Assembly: GCA_036245805.1 (NCBI GenBank)
Contig: BTRK01000005.1
Location: 6,200,001 to 6,264,000, forward strand
From: Pristionchus mayeri
Taxonomy: Eukaryota > Nematoda > Chromadorea > Rhabditida > Neodiplogasteridae
Length of the DNA: 64,000 bases
Reading direction: 5' to 3'
Part shown: piece by piece, positions 1-11,544 of the stretch
Layout: the number at the start of each line of letters is the position of its first letter
Numbering within the stretch: position 1 is the stretch's first letter
Program-made: the position numbers and the translations under genes
Notes under the pieces: model-generated
Databases searched by the model: none
What the model saw: the letters and a program-made list of their open reading frames with translations, nothing else
Told to the model about the DNA's origin: nothing

Positions 1-655
1 TGATAGGGCAAGGGTTGTTCGTTAATTTTAGCACGAAAGAAACACCCTTCAAACCACGTGGCTAGCACAAAAACGTCAAAAGTGTGTATTTTGATGTTCA
101 AAATTGGACACCGAAACCCCGAAAAACCCTGTTCATGAATGGAGATCCGCGTTCTCTCCCAAATGGAATTTTGAATTGTACTAGAAAGGTAGTTCACATT
201 CATAAATAATTGAAACCCCAAGAACTATCGGTACAGATACAGTACCCCAAAACCTTATCTTGACAATAGTTATAAAAACTCAAATTCTGATTCCGCGCTT
301 ATTTCTAGTAGGCCCTTTATGGCTGATCAGTCTCAACATTACCAGTACAATATATGCCAGTCATGCTTTACAACCGTGGTTAACATAGGGTCCTATCTCC
401 GTTCTAAAAGAAATTATCTTCCATTGAAAAGTGATGTAGTTGGTTAGCCACATGAAGTTTGCTGCATCGCTGTTTTATTTCCCTTGCTCGGTCAGATCTA
501 TGATAGTGTGCGCTAAAGAGAGTATAAATGTCAATATCTAGCAATGAAAGATCTGAGTTGGTTGGGCAACAACGAACGATGGTAGATGTCAGGATGCACT
601 TTAGTCAAAATCGCGCAAAACTTTATGCTCAACCTGATACTTGCTCTGCACTCAC
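1..655. other. Unassigned left edge
   Basis: This stretch probably holds the terminal exon(s) of the minus-strand receptor and its 3' region. I see no other gene and no repeat that I can match elsewhere in the window. Confidence 0.3.
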
Positions 656-2780
656 CTAGTGGCTCTACCTTCTGTGCTACAGCAATTGCAATCGAGCCGT
701 AGAATGGAATTATGAGAAATATTGCTGGTACTGCTCCCTAGAATCACGACATCGTACTCTCCATAGACCACAAGCTAGCATACATTTCCGTGACACCACT
801 ACGTATAATGTCGTATAATGTCGTAAAAGCACTATTCCTGACCAGGAAAAGAAGGGTAACGATTGCTCTTTTTTGAAATCGTCTTGTTGCCTCGCTAGTA
901 TAGCGTGTCTCATATCGGAGATAGTAGAAAGTTTGCGAGAACATTACTCCGTTCAACATGCAGAATGGAGGCGTGACCAGGGCAATAACTGGAAATAATC
1001 CATTTTACGGCACTAGGCCATGAGAATTATGACGTCATGCCACCTTTGAGATTTCAATAAGGGTATCATAGTTGGCGTCATAGTTCTCATTGTGCTTGCA
1101 TTATAGATTTAGAATCTTACAATATTATGTTCGTTATTTGTCGCATGTACCGGAAAGCGCAATACTAACCAATTCCATATCCGATGAATGACGAGTCGCG
1201 GTACTGGAAAACGCCATGGCTATGTCGGGTTGTGATCCACACAAGCTCATGTGGAATGTGCTGAAAGTTAAATACATAAAGCACTTGCTGAAATTTGCGA
1301 TTCGAAATCGTTTTCAGTCCATTTGCATTTTCAAGTGAATAACGACAATAAATAAGTACACAGTACAAGTACCTCGTCCGGGACCAACATCTCCGTCAAC
1401 ATTATGACCAATAATACGCCAACAGCCAATTGGCAACATTCGAAGATGATTGTCACATATTTCGGAGATTGTGGGCGGAGTTTGAACTTGGACGTGGGAG
1501 GAATGACTTGCTGAGAAAGTGTCGGTATACACGGTAGACTCATCATAGACTAATTAAACTAATCAGCAGCATACCTGATGAAAATACAGCAAACACGCGT
1601 TCCAGCATACTAATATCTGCGAAACGAAGAATAATATGAGCATCTATAAATGCAAAAGCGCTGATTTTAAATCCAATCTCTCTAAATTTATGTCGTAGTT
1701 CTGAGCCTTGAACTATTACTAACCAGCCAGACAATAATGGAGATGTTAAAGGTGAGGCCGACGGCATACAGCGCCCAATCGCTCGGGAAGAATAAGATCG
1801 ACCCGAGACTGAGGGCAGAGTCCGCTCCGATTGCGCTTATCTGTAAATTTGGTATTTTTTTTATTCGATGTTTGGGTATTCGTCTTTTCATTTCCAGTTA
1901 GGAAACCATGATTCTACTTGAATTTCTAATACTAGAAATGCCGAAAAGTGTAGTTCCAATTCACATTTGATTGCACATAATGATTATCTAACGTCATCGA
2001 GCCGTCAAATAATATGTTGTTGTTTTCGTATGAAAAACATGTATGTTGTAATGAATACGTATTTGCGATAATCCAAAACCTAGTACAATCATACAACTAG
2101 TCCTAGTGAACAAATACACTGCATATGTAAATGGATCCTGAAAACTTTAACCCGACGGAACCTCTATCGCACTAATTTCTGAGCATACCTGCAAGCCCAT
2201 GATCAGTCTGCGGTAGATGACGTTTCGCGTGTCTCCGTCGAAGCCCATCAGTAGCAGCACGCCAACTGCTATTACGAAGAACACCGGACCTGCAGACCAA
2301 TTTCAATGTCAATTTCAATTGTATATCCGTCAGTATAGGGTGCAAGATACTAATTGGTATCTTTGCAAGTTGGTGGCAGATTTCCGACGTTTTAGTGACT
2401 CGGTTGGAGGTAGGGGGCAGGCTTCCCGAATTGGGCGTATTTGGGCGTATTTTGAATCATTTTCGGATATGTTTCATGTCCAATATATAGTGTACATAGA
2501 TAACGAACATGAAACATATCTGAAAATGATTCAAAAGGCGCCCAATTACGGTCTTTGGGGTGGGGCAGCAGTTTGGCAAGGGATAAAGTCGCAGAAGCGA
2601 TTCGGAAATGAATGAAATAGATTATATATTATTAATAGAGGAGAGTATCTTGTAATGTATCATAAACGATTGTGTGGAAACATGGTGAACGACTCGAAAG
2701 GTAAATACCATTGATTTCATACCTGTACACTGGTTGTAGAGCAGCACAGCGTGCTCAAGATCTCTGTCATACGCAATCAT
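656..2780 (-). CDS. Srh/Sri-like nematode seven-transmembrane chemoreceptor, 3' end unresolved
   Basis: Exons read on the minus strand: 2723-2780, 2189-2289, 1724-1840, 1575-1643, 1373-1510, 1170-1260, about 843-988 and 656-737. Splice phases agree from the ATG at 2780 through exon 7. The product is strongly hydrophobic. Exon 2 holds TM1 (PVFFVIAVGVLLLMGF). Exon 3 reads LQISAIGADSALSLGSILFF, like TM2 of Sri/Srh receptors. Exon 4 is TM3 (SQILVCWNACLLYFHQ), exon 5 is TM4 (QLAVGVLLVIMLTE), and exon 7 is TM5 plus the RRFQKRAIVTLLFL loop. Exon 8 (GAVPAIFLIIPFYGS) resembles the conserved P-containing TM6 of this superfamily. The last TM and tail should lie in 1-655, but I could not place them; a possible exon begins after the AG near 545. 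Family knowledge: such receptors act in ciliated sensory neurons. The subclass (Sri, Srh or Str) is my inference from motif order. Confidence 0.6.
1009..1099. repeat. Foldback MITE of the GGCACTAGG / TGACGTCA-type family (diverged copy)
   Basis: Imperfect hairpin starting GGCACTAGG with ATGACGTCATG in the left arm and GGCGTCATAGTTCTC in the right arm. It lies in the intron between receptor exons at 988 and 1170. The best copy is at 9211-9300. Confidence 0.55.
2423..2551. repeat. Foldback MITE with ATATGTTTCATG core
   Basis: Inverted repeat. The left arm starts TTCCCGAATTGGGCG and contains GATATGTTTCATG. The right arm reads CATGAAACATATCTG and ends in CGCCCAATTACGG. Same family as 5054-5207, 36293-36418, 50741-50890, 53962-54115 and 62124-62255. 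It lies in an intron of the receptor gene. Confidence 0.75.
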
Positions 2781-3498
2781 GGTTCTTGTTAACTTCGTGA
2801 AAGCTTGTGGTGAGAGAAATACCACCAACTTCAGTTTCACGATCATTTTCCACCTGCCTTGCGTTTGTCCACTAGGACCAGTGATCCAACAGTGTTTTCA
2901 AGTTTTCGCACCTGTTCAGATTATCGATTTATCTTTCGATGTCGTTGTCTCTATGGCGGGTGGAACAGTGTGTGAGGGGAAGGTAGGCCGCTTCACAGGC
3001 GTTGGATGTTTTCCACCTGTTTTCTCAGCTTGTAAGTATCGAGCCGAGGTTTTGTGACTTGAATTCCAAATTGTGTGCAGGCTTTATGCGATGCAGCACT
3101 TGTTTTCCTAAACTTGACACATTTACAAATCACATCACCCTGTGAAAAACAAATCAAATCCCTGATTGTCCCAGATTTCAATGCCTAAAATGTTCATGAT
3201 TCTAAAATCGCACACGGGTTAATGCTAAAATCGTGCTCAGCTAGAGATGGTTTCACCAAAAATAGCACTCACGCGGGTTTGACCGATGATCGAGCACTTG
3301 AACTGCAAGGGTTTATGGTTGCCAAGACGTTCCTAATCTAGAGTATTGTATAACGCCACGCTCTGGCAGATATTTGGCACGCATATTTCAGTATTATTCA
3401 ACAATCGATCAGTGGGTGCATCTATCAGCCATGACCTCACATAAAAGCCAATGATAACCCCGCTTCATTATTCGCACACCACATCAGCATTGTCGGCA
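2781..3498. other. Intergenic region between divergent receptor and lectin genes
   Basis: Upstream regions of two divergently transcribed genes. An open frame at 2779-3057 (+) has no start context, splice partner or family resemblance, and I do not count it as a gene. Confidence 0.5.
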
Positions 3499-5916
3499 AT
3501 GTTGGGAATGATTCGCTTTCTTCTCTTCGCTGCCCTGATTTGTGAGATTTTCAATTATTTAAAACTCAATATTAGGTTTAAATTTTCATGTAATATTGTA
3601 CCATTTACAGATATGGTTCAGCTGCTCTAGAAAGCTGATATGCTTATGTGTAGCGCAATCGAAACATACCCGTAAATGAGGCTACATGATCTGACAATTG
3701 AAACCCTACGCAATATCGTCGTTCTGTCTGTAATAGGATAATTCTTATTTGCTAGCGTTGAAAGCATGGAGGGAGAAGGAAATTAAAACTTCATACGTCA
3801 AAACATTTCATAGATGCTGTCCACTCGAAGTGTCCTACCGGATTCGACAGCTTACGCGACGGGGAGTGTCACAAGTAAGGGATTGTATTGTATTTATTTG
3901 GGTGCTTCATCAAGTACATAGTGATCGAGAATATAGTGAAGGGATTAGGGGGAAGGAGGGGAGCAGATATTCTGAGCCGCACAAGAAAAGATTGAGAGAA
4001 TGTGCCGACGGGGGAGTAGGGATGACAATTCGGATCGGTTAGTGCATTATCCATTATCAAATGTACGCTCTTTGCTGGCGATGTGATTATCCACTATCCA
4101 ATTCACTTTCTAAAGCGCCGCGACGCGCACGTTGAGCACTACATGAGGTATGTATTATTCAAAAAAGAATGGATTATCCGAAGCATTGAAACGGATAGCG
4201 ACTCGACGCGACTAAATGAATGATTAGTATTTGTCCCTCCACGCGGGGGAGAATTGAAATAGCCCATTGCACGGTTTTAATTTCTATTTGTATATTTTTT
4301 TTTATTTTCTAGAGAAATCCATGAGGCAGTGAAGGAGAACCCACAGAACGCCGTATCGAACACCAAGATTGAGTGCAAAGCGTACGGCGCGGGCGCCGTG
4401 ATAATCAGGAATCAGCAGGTTTAATCCCAATTCGCACTTTGTCCCTTGTTATGTTGACTGGTGACTCTGGTGACGCTACGCTCAAGCCAATCCGGAACTT
4501 TAAACGAGTAAATCATAATTGTATTCAATTTGGAAATTGACATGAACGTTGTGGGAGGCGCACAATTATAGAGCATGTTTACAATGTGCGACTACAACCT
4601 AGCGTGTAATCCCCACAACTAAGAAAACAATGTGATTAATTATGATTGAAATAATTACAATATGCTATGCTATATCTTTTGTTCCATAAAAATGCACTAT
4701 AAATACGTATTTTGAAGGATCAGGACTACTGGGTGAGCCTGGCGCAAGAGAGCAGAAAGAAGGGCATCGACTACGGCAACATTCTTCTCGGTAGGTACTA
4801 GGCTTTCGTTTCCCCCACTTTGTCTCATCATTTTGGGTAATCCCCACTATATAACTCATGATAAACGAACCATGTGAGTAAAACGATGATGAATGAGGAA
4901 GTAAGCCTGGGGAAAAACGGTTTAAATCAAAGTAGTATTGGAACACTAAACTCTTAGGACTGGAGTGCAGCAAACTCAAAGCTCAATGGCAATGGGGCGA
5001 CGGGTCGGCGATCACCTTCAAACCGGCCGCCAACGCTTTGGGTGAGTAAATAATAGGGTTCCCGAATTGGGCGTAATTGGACGCCTTTTGAATCATCTTC
5101 AGATATGTTTCATGTTCGTTATATATGTTCACTATATATATTGTACATGAAACATATCCGAAAATGATTCAAAAAACGCCCAATTACGCCCAATTCCGGA
5201 ACCCTAGTAAATAACAAATATATACGTTAGATGAGAATCCAGGTTGGTGATACACACATGGTAATTGTGAGGCGGTATTGCGAAATAGCTCCTGAGAATA
5301 TATCATACTTCCGTATGGCATATATCTCCCCCTTGTTCCTTTCTTGACGTCGCTATGTGTGCAACAATCATTCAATTTTGACAGTACTCTTCCTGTAGGG
5401 CCTGAAGAACTGAAGATTTAAGAACTTAACTTAAACACTTAAGAATTACGATTTTAACTTAGGGCTACTTAAGGAATCGCACAGCAATGTGACAACTCTG
5501 ACGATCCCTGGGCGTATCGGTGCATGTGGACTGTCGACCCGGGCACGGGCAACTGGAATCAGCGTGAGTCTCATGCATTGCCCAGAATTCGCTTTAACCT
5601 GCAGAATTGTCCTTCAACAAGGGGACACGCGAGCAATTGTTCCATTTACAAGTACGTTATGCGTGTGACTCGATTGCCGATTTGGCGTGAGCCATGTCTC
5701 GAAAAATCGTATGATTTTTGTGTCGATACATGGCTCACGTATCTGCACATTATTCTTACCCTAGCGTAAAAAAGACGACACAGTGCAAATTGATGAAGCG
5801 ATATATTTCAAAGTCTACATTGTCAGAATGTACCTATTCTAACACAATTTCAATTCGCAGTTTGCGTCAATCACAGCGTGGACGTCTATTGCGTCGTGCC
5901 GCCGTTCTTCGGGTGA
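3499..5916 (+). CDS. Secreted C-type-lectin-like protein, paralog 1 (170 aa)
   Basis: Seven exons: 3499-3541, 3814-3874, 4313-4418, 4718-4790, 4958-5041, 5474-5563, 5861-5916. They sum to 513 nt, an exact frame. A signal peptide (MLGMIRFLLFAALI) precedes the mature start KCPTGFDSLRDGECHK, the usual nematode CTLD opening. Later landmarks are DQDYWVSLAQESRKKG, WQWGDGSAITFKP and the final VDVYCVVPPFFG. Cysteine spacing matches paralog 2. The calcium/sugar motifs EPN/QPD and WND are absent, so carbohydrate binding is not implied. The product is likely secreted to lumen or coelom; clec genes are often immune- or gut-expressed in nematodes (family knowledge). A second in-frame ATG lies 9 nt downstream of the first. 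Intron 5 hosts a foldback MITE. A poly(A) signal AATAAA lies at 6013-6018. Confidence 0.8.
5054..5207. repeat. Foldback MITE with ATATGTTTCATG core, best-preserved copy
   Basis: Near-perfect hairpin from TAGGGTTCCCGAATTGG to CCAATTCCGGAACCCTA. The inner arms are CAGATATGTTTCATGTTC and ACATGAAACATATCCG around a TATATA-rich loop. It lies inside intron 5 of lectin paralog 1, 12 bp after the splice donor. There is a possible TAA/TAA target duplication. Confidence 0.85.
5686..5739. repeat. Short perfect-stem hairpin
   Basis: CGTGAGCCATGT at the left pairs with ACATGGCTCACG at the right around a loop of about 30 bp that itself contains AAAAATC and GATTTTT. It lies in intron 6 of lectin paralog 1. 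Confidence 0.7.
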
Positions 5917-6864
5917 GGGACGTGATCATTGATCTTCCCTCCCAATATCCCTCGTTCATCCCCTGGTTGTACCGTGCCCTGACTACATCAGTGTTTCTTC
6001 CCGAGCGCTCGAAATAAACATGCAAGACGTAATTATGTCTATCATAATACCAATTCGTATCCACCCCAGCAATATGCTAGTGTTTCTTGAGCTTAACGTG
6101 TTTATTATGTAACTGTCCCTCATTTACACAGTCAAGTTGGGTGGATGCGGAAACTCGACAGAGAGAAAAAAAAGTATTGGTGTGATTAGAGCTCCATGTT
6201 TTCACTTCCATTGCCTGACTGAGAAATCAACGTTCAAACACCATTTGCTCATCACTGACACACGGCAATACAGATTAAAGTGTCAGAACAAATGAAACGT
6301 TGAAATGAAGGAAAACATGCAATAAATGGGCAGAAAAATTTTGTTTCATTGCCTAAATGGGGGTTGCATTTGTACGTATAGTGGTGGAGCTCGTTTCCTT
6401 TCTTCTACTAAATGCGAAACGACGAACGGAAGAAGTGAAGATAATGAGACACCTGGATATACAGATGGGCATTTGAATTAGAATAGGGATGGCTTCTTGA
6501 AAAGAAGAAAAACGTCTACATTCTTTTCTTTAGCCAGTCTTCAGACAGTCAGTCAGTCATTCTTATCGTATTTCCTGCGAAGCCAACTGTCACAGCTTAC
6601 CAAAACGAAGTCATTGAATAGAGGCCGAGGAAGAACCATTGTGCACATCCACAGAACATCACGTCAAAATATCGTGCAACGAGCTGTAATGCACACATAT
6701 TTCGCCCATTTTCTTTTTGTAGCACTTACATTGTTTATGAAGTACAAGGTGTAGAAATAGTATGAAACGATACTGGTAATTGCTAATCCTTTCTCTGCGT
6801 TGAATCTAAATTGCTGAAATAAATTAATCAATATTTAAAAATAAAGCTTTAACACTAGAAGAGT

Positions 6865-6919
6865 CATTCTCCATTCTCCATTCTCCATTCTCCATTCTCC
6901 ATTCTCCATTCTCCATTCT
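6865..6919. repeat. CATTCTC heptamer minisatellite, about 8 copies
   Basis: Perfect head-to-tail copies of CATTCTC, ending immediately before the LINE-like block at 6920. Confidence 0.95.
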
Positions 6920-7337
6920 AGCGCTCGTGATGGGCGGTCGTCCCTGACCCCGCTCTTTTCCGACCTAGTTTGGGGAATCCTCTCCCGTCAGCTTGGGCAA
7001 CCCGGAGAGTATCGCCTACTTGGTACACTTCAAGAGGAGGAGCACGGACGGATTCCCATCGTCTCGAGTGATCTACCGTCAAGAAAGCCCCGCTGTCTGC
7101 GTTGTGAGTTCCTAACCGGCGCAAGTCAGGTGTTCGGCGGCAGGATGATCTACTTCGACGCTCAACGGAGATCCTTCACGATCGTCCCTACAGTTGACCA
7201 GAGAAGCCAAAGAAGATCCCATCCCTTGACCTAACGACGCTCTGAGACCGAAGATCCCCATTCCCTCCACACTGAAGTCACCCTCCTGCAGGACCATTGT
7301 GCCTGACGTCAGGATAAATATGATGATGAAAATATGA
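6920..7337 (+). mobile_element. Probable 5'-truncated non-LTR retrotransposon 3' end
   Basis: This is a GC-richer island in AT-rich DNA with no intact frame. It ends in GGATAAATATGATGATG and a short AT(G)A-rich tail. A similar ending (GGATAAATTGATTGATGATG) closes the block at 20100-20343. RTE-type LINEs commonly end in TGATGA-like microsatellites (family knowledge). The assignment is inference from the tail alone. Confidence 0.4.
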
Positions 7338-8880
7338 TGAACACTAGAAGAACACAGCTTGATATTAGGACATGAGAATTACAGAAGTGATTACCTTTTC
7401 CTATCAGAATTATTAATGTACCGTCTTTCTCGAGCAAGTGGAATGCACAAGAAGGGGTTTACCGCGAAAGTAGAGGCCACAGTTTTGATGGTATTTGAGA
7501 TAGATCTTGGAATCTAGAATACGTTGGATGAATAATGAAATTGGGGTAGGATGAATTTACGAACCTCGTTGTTCACAGACACCTTAGGAAAGAAAGCTGT
7601 TGAATTGCCAACGGGATATTCCTTGTATGAGATTGTTGTGAAAAATAAGAAATCTATGATGGCCGGTAGTGCAAGAATAACGGAGATGCATATTGACAGG
7701 AGTAATAAGAACAGGTTCTTCTGAGAACTATTTCATGTAGTGATCCACTCTTTGTGTGTACAGTGAATTTCCCCCGAAAGAGAATGATGAGTAATCGATT
7801 TATTGAAGAGTGAGGAATGAAGACTGATTGCAGCAAAGAGAGTGAATAACACGCCTGACATTGATTACTGCACATTTCAGCTCGCAATTTGGGTTCTTCA
7901 TAATTCTCCTAACTCATTTACACACTGTCTCGACCGGATGAGTTTCGCTCGATAAATGAATAGGCCATTGTATGGTTTCTCGAATTCTAATACTTACTCA
8001 GATAAGCAGTTAGGCCGAGTGATTGGATGGAAGCGTATATAAAAGGATAGGAAGTGAGTTGGTAAACAAAAAGATATAGCACACTAGTGAGCAACTCCTG
8101 AAACTGTGTCATGTAAAGTGTGCTGCTCAAAAGTAAAATGCAAACGTGTAAAATTTCACTCACGAATGTGAAAATATAGCAATTTAAATCACTAATCATA
8201 CATTATGAACGAGATATGCACTTCAGAATGGTTGAACGAAGATAAGTTTACAATAGACGAATGACGAAAGAGGAAGAGTAATCACTAGGCAAATTGGTAT
8301 GAATGAAGTTTGGAAATAATCGAAAAAATTCCAAGGCCGACGCCATTTCGTGATCGTAGGAAAGTTGGAGCAGTCCGACTTTTCCAAAGGAAAATGGAAA
8401 CGTCGTACTGCTCATTTTCGTAATTGGTGGACTCGTAATTCGAACCTTCTGAATGTTCACTGGAAGTGCGAAAACATAATAGAAGTAGCAGAAGTAGTTA
8501 TTTTTCGTGCAGTGGAAGATAAATTACTAAATCTCTGATTCATGTATGAAAAACAATCAAAGAAAAGGGATTTTTACAAACTGTCTAATATGTAATTGCG
8601 ATTATATTTCATATGATTTTTTCGAATTGAGAAACAGTAGCTCCATGCCGAGTTGCACTGAAATCAAAATGATCGTTAAGTGATTGAGGAGGTACTGTGA
8701 TGTAACAACGTGTCCGATATGATTACAAATGCACCCAAGCAGCACGTTTCAGAAGACAATTTACACACTTCAGAATGATTCAATAATCACTATCAGAGCC
8801 ATGATGTGTAAAACGACTAGATAAGGATCGGTAAATCATTTCGCATAAAAATTGTTCTGTAATAGTCGTCAATCGCGGAA

Positions 8881-10873
8881 ATGCTTCGCTTCGTTATTTT
8901 TGCTGCTCTAATATGTAAGTTGCACGTTCAGAATTGAACATATAATGAAAAAAAACTAATACTCTGGTGAAAATTATATGACGACAAAAACGGATTCAGA
9001 AAACTTTGAAATAGGATATATCCTAATGTCCTAATGTTCCACATAATAATACTTGTGGTTTTTCATTCAGATGTTTCACAGGCAAAGTGTCCCGATGGAT
9101 TCGATACTGTTCGTGACGGGGAGTGTCACAAGTAAGTTGCGCTTTTAACGTAGATTGTAGAGTAGGGTGACTTCGCGGGAAATGATTTCTTCATTCTGCA
9201 TCTCTTTCACGGCTCTAGGTCGGATGAGAACTATGACGTCATGCCGGCGTTGATATAGGAAAGGTGACATGACGTCATAGTTCTCATCCGACCTAGTGCC
9301 CTCTTTCACCTGCCTAACCAGCAAGCAAGCACGCAGTGATGAGGAGGGTCGTCACTACTTTCACGCATAGGTCGCTGATAACCTCAGGACAGACTAAACG
9401 CAGAATTGGCGCGGGGTGGCAAACCTGCCTCGCGTGGATGCTTCAACTTAAAGGAGGAGTAAATGCAAACGCGCGCCCGGTTGGAATATGTTTCACCTAG
9501 GGACGCACTCTCTTCAGGTCGCGTGCTATCTCGCCCCTTCCCTGAGTTTTCCCTGATCTGTCTCCCAGCCAACTAGCTATAACTCGGTTCGGAATGGAGA
9601 TATCAATGTGAAAATTTGGGAGCTTCTTATCGTTGTGGAGCTCTAGGCCGTGCATAAGAAAGCTTCAAACATTGAATTTTGAGTTTGCTCCTCCTTTAAA
9701 CGAAGCCCTCACTTTTATAGAGAAATCCACGAGGCGGTGCTAGAGAACCCGAGGTACGCTGTAAAGAATGCAAGAACCGAATGTAGGACGTACGGTGCGC
9801 GGCCGGTAATCATCAGAAATCAGCAGGTAAATTAGAATATTTTATTCATTTCGCCAGAATAAGCTAGAAATGTGTTATTTCCTCAAAATCTTTATTTCAG
9901 ACCATTTAGTTCATTGTTTTATTAGAAAGTCTGGTTTTACAGGATCAGGACTACTGGGTGAGCTTGGCGAAAGAGAGCCGAAAGAAGGGCACCAACTATG
10001 GAAACATTCTATTAGGTATTTCATCTTCTAATAATTTGTGTACACCCTAACATAATATGCTCAAAATTGGTAATATTCGTCATAAGAAAGGGTGCAACAA
10101 TATTTTTTTATAAAATTTTAAAATAAATTTAAATGCAAGTCTGAAAATTCGCAGGACTCGAGTGCAACCTGCGAGCGCAGTGGCAGTGGAGCGACGGGTC
10201 CAAAATCACCTTCAAACCAGCCAATTACGATCATGGTAAGGATATTAGTGCAACATTCGACTAGTTGCTACGGCATTATCCTAATCGGGTATACTCGCAC
10301 AAGTTTAGAACAAGTGTAGTTACAACTTGTGTGTCTCCTCCTACGCTCTTATCAATCGCACGTGTTTACAAGTTGGACAATCGACTTGAGCGTAGAGGGT
10401 AACGCACGAATTGTAACCACACTTGTTCTAAACTTCCGCGACTGTGCCCGAGTACTCCATAGCCGCTCGATAGTATTTACTTTCATGTTAGAGTGAAAGC
10501 ACCGGATAAGGGCGATCATCTGGTAGATTTGTATCCATTTCAGAGTTGGACGACCAATGCGACAACTCCAACGATACATGGGCGTATCAGTACATGTGGC
10601 TTGTCGACCCGGAGACGGCAAATTGGAAAGGATGTGAGCATTTTATAAAATAATCCAAAACACATATTCATGGTCATTCTTCTGAAACAACCGTCCACAT
10701 TTTGTTTGAAATGATTACTTTCCATTGATAATGTTCGGTTCTTGCAGAATGCCTCAAATTAGCTCTTTCTTCCCCGGTTAGAGACTTACAATCAATCATA
10801 CAATTTGTTTTTGATTTTAGATCACGTGAACCACGATGTGGACATCTACTGCGTGGTGCCTCCATTCTTCTGA
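8881..10873 (+). CDS. Secreted C-type-lectin-like protein, paralog 2 (165 aa)
   Basis: Seven exons: 8881-8914, 9071-9131, 9721-9826, 9943-10015, 10155-10235, 10544-10633, 10821-10873. They sum to 498 nt with intron positions and phases identical to paralog 1. The signal peptide is MLRFVIFAALIYVSQA. The domain carries Cys 18, 30, 53, 95, 124 and 159, YWVSLA at 71-76, WQWSDGSKITF at 101-111 and DIYCVVPPFF at the end. It has no EPN/QPD or WND calcium-site motif. The exons are similar at the nucleotide level to paralog 1, whereas the introns carry different insertions, so the duplication predates the MITE load. Introns 2 and 5 carry three separate non-autonomous elements. Likely extracellular; the ligand is unknown. 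Confidence 0.82.
9211..9300. repeat. 90-bp foldback MITE carrying two ATGACGTCAT sites
   Basis: Almost perfect palindrome. The left arm CTAGGTCGGATGAGAACTAT is followed by GACGTCATG. The right arm reads CATGACGTCATAGTTCTC and then ATCCGACCTAG. The loop is about 20 bp. It lies in intron 2 of lectin paralog 2. Confidence 0.9.
9452..9695. mobile_element. 244-bp MITE flanked by TTAA target duplications
   Basis: Termini AGGAGGAGTAAATGCAAAC and GTTTGCTCCTCCT are inverted. The element is bounded by TTAA at 9448-9451 and 9696-9699. A homologous copy of almost the same length (245 bp) lies at 56085-56329; both share GCCAACTA and a TCGGTTC-type interior. TTAA duplications are the hallmark of piggyBac-type insertion (family knowledge); no transposase is present. 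It is in intron 2 of lectin paralog 2. Confidence 0.75.
10290..10455. repeat. Inverted-repeat MITE in lectin paralog 2 intron 5
   Basis: Left arm AAGTTTAGAACAAGTGTAGT pairs with right arm CCACACTTGTTCTAAACTT. The outer ends TATACTCG and CGAGTACT are similar but imperfect. No other full copy is seen in the window. Confidence 0.7.
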
Positions 10874-11544
10874 TTGCATTTTTTTACGATCTTAATTATG
10901 TAAGAAATACCTTCGTCATATGTCTTGTGATTCATTCCCTCGTAATAGCCACATGTATGAATATACATCAATTGAACAACAAGTCACATGGGATGAATTA
11001 TGGAGTCATCATGAACACAATTGGCGTGATTTTAAATTCCGGGAAGGCGAGACATCCATGATGTGTATTATTATGGTTCTTAGCATTCAAGGTGCACTCT
11101 CGCATGCGAACATAATTGTAACGAATAGGAAAGTCCGCAGCTTGTGTGATGTGCTTTCGTCTCCGACTAGAGAATAAGACATGGCGACAATGGAATAACT
11201 CTTGTGAATAGTGCATAATCGTCAATTTTGATCTTGTGGATTTTGATGTTTGGCAAAACACATTTAAATATCACGATCAATATGATATGCTTTCGAGGTT
11301 ATCGAGGCGATAAGTTAAGTGAAGATCAAAGTGCAGATTACATTGGGTGCATGCAAGTTCCCTCTCTAACTCGCTATTCATGCACTCTCGTCAGCTACGG
11401 CTCGCAACACAAACACGATCTGCGGGAATAATGATACTACGCTTCCCCACATCAAGACCATTCGAGTCATAGCATATCACGAGTTTGTGTTTGGGTTGTT
11501 TCGAAATTTCATTGTAGTTTTATTCATATTTGCTCTTATAGATT
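10874..11544. other. Intergenic region upstream of the Srd-like gene
   Basis: Opposed open frames at 10920-11177 and 10998-11261 overlap each other and lack family or splice support. I see no gene or repeat here. Confidence 0.5.

Larger units (their letters stand above)
5917..8880. other. Intergenic region between the lectin paralogs
   Basis: Holds the 3' end of paralog 1, a heptamer satellite, a GC-richer LINE-like fragment (6920-7337) and 1.5 kb of AT-rich DNA. I see no splice-supported coding sequence in it. Open frames such as 6497-6754 and 8350-8538 show no family features. Confidence 0.5.

Noticed and set aside
1724..2780. Reading exons 1-3 as a TMEM86/lysoplasmalogenase-like gene
   Set aside because: GL..SAIGAD resembles that family superficially, but the splice phases continue into exons that complete a chemoreceptor-like TM order.
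6865..6919. CRISPR-like or telomeric interpretation of the CATTCTC repeat
   Set aside because: Uninterrupted heptamers without spacers, and not the nematode telomere unit TTAGGC.
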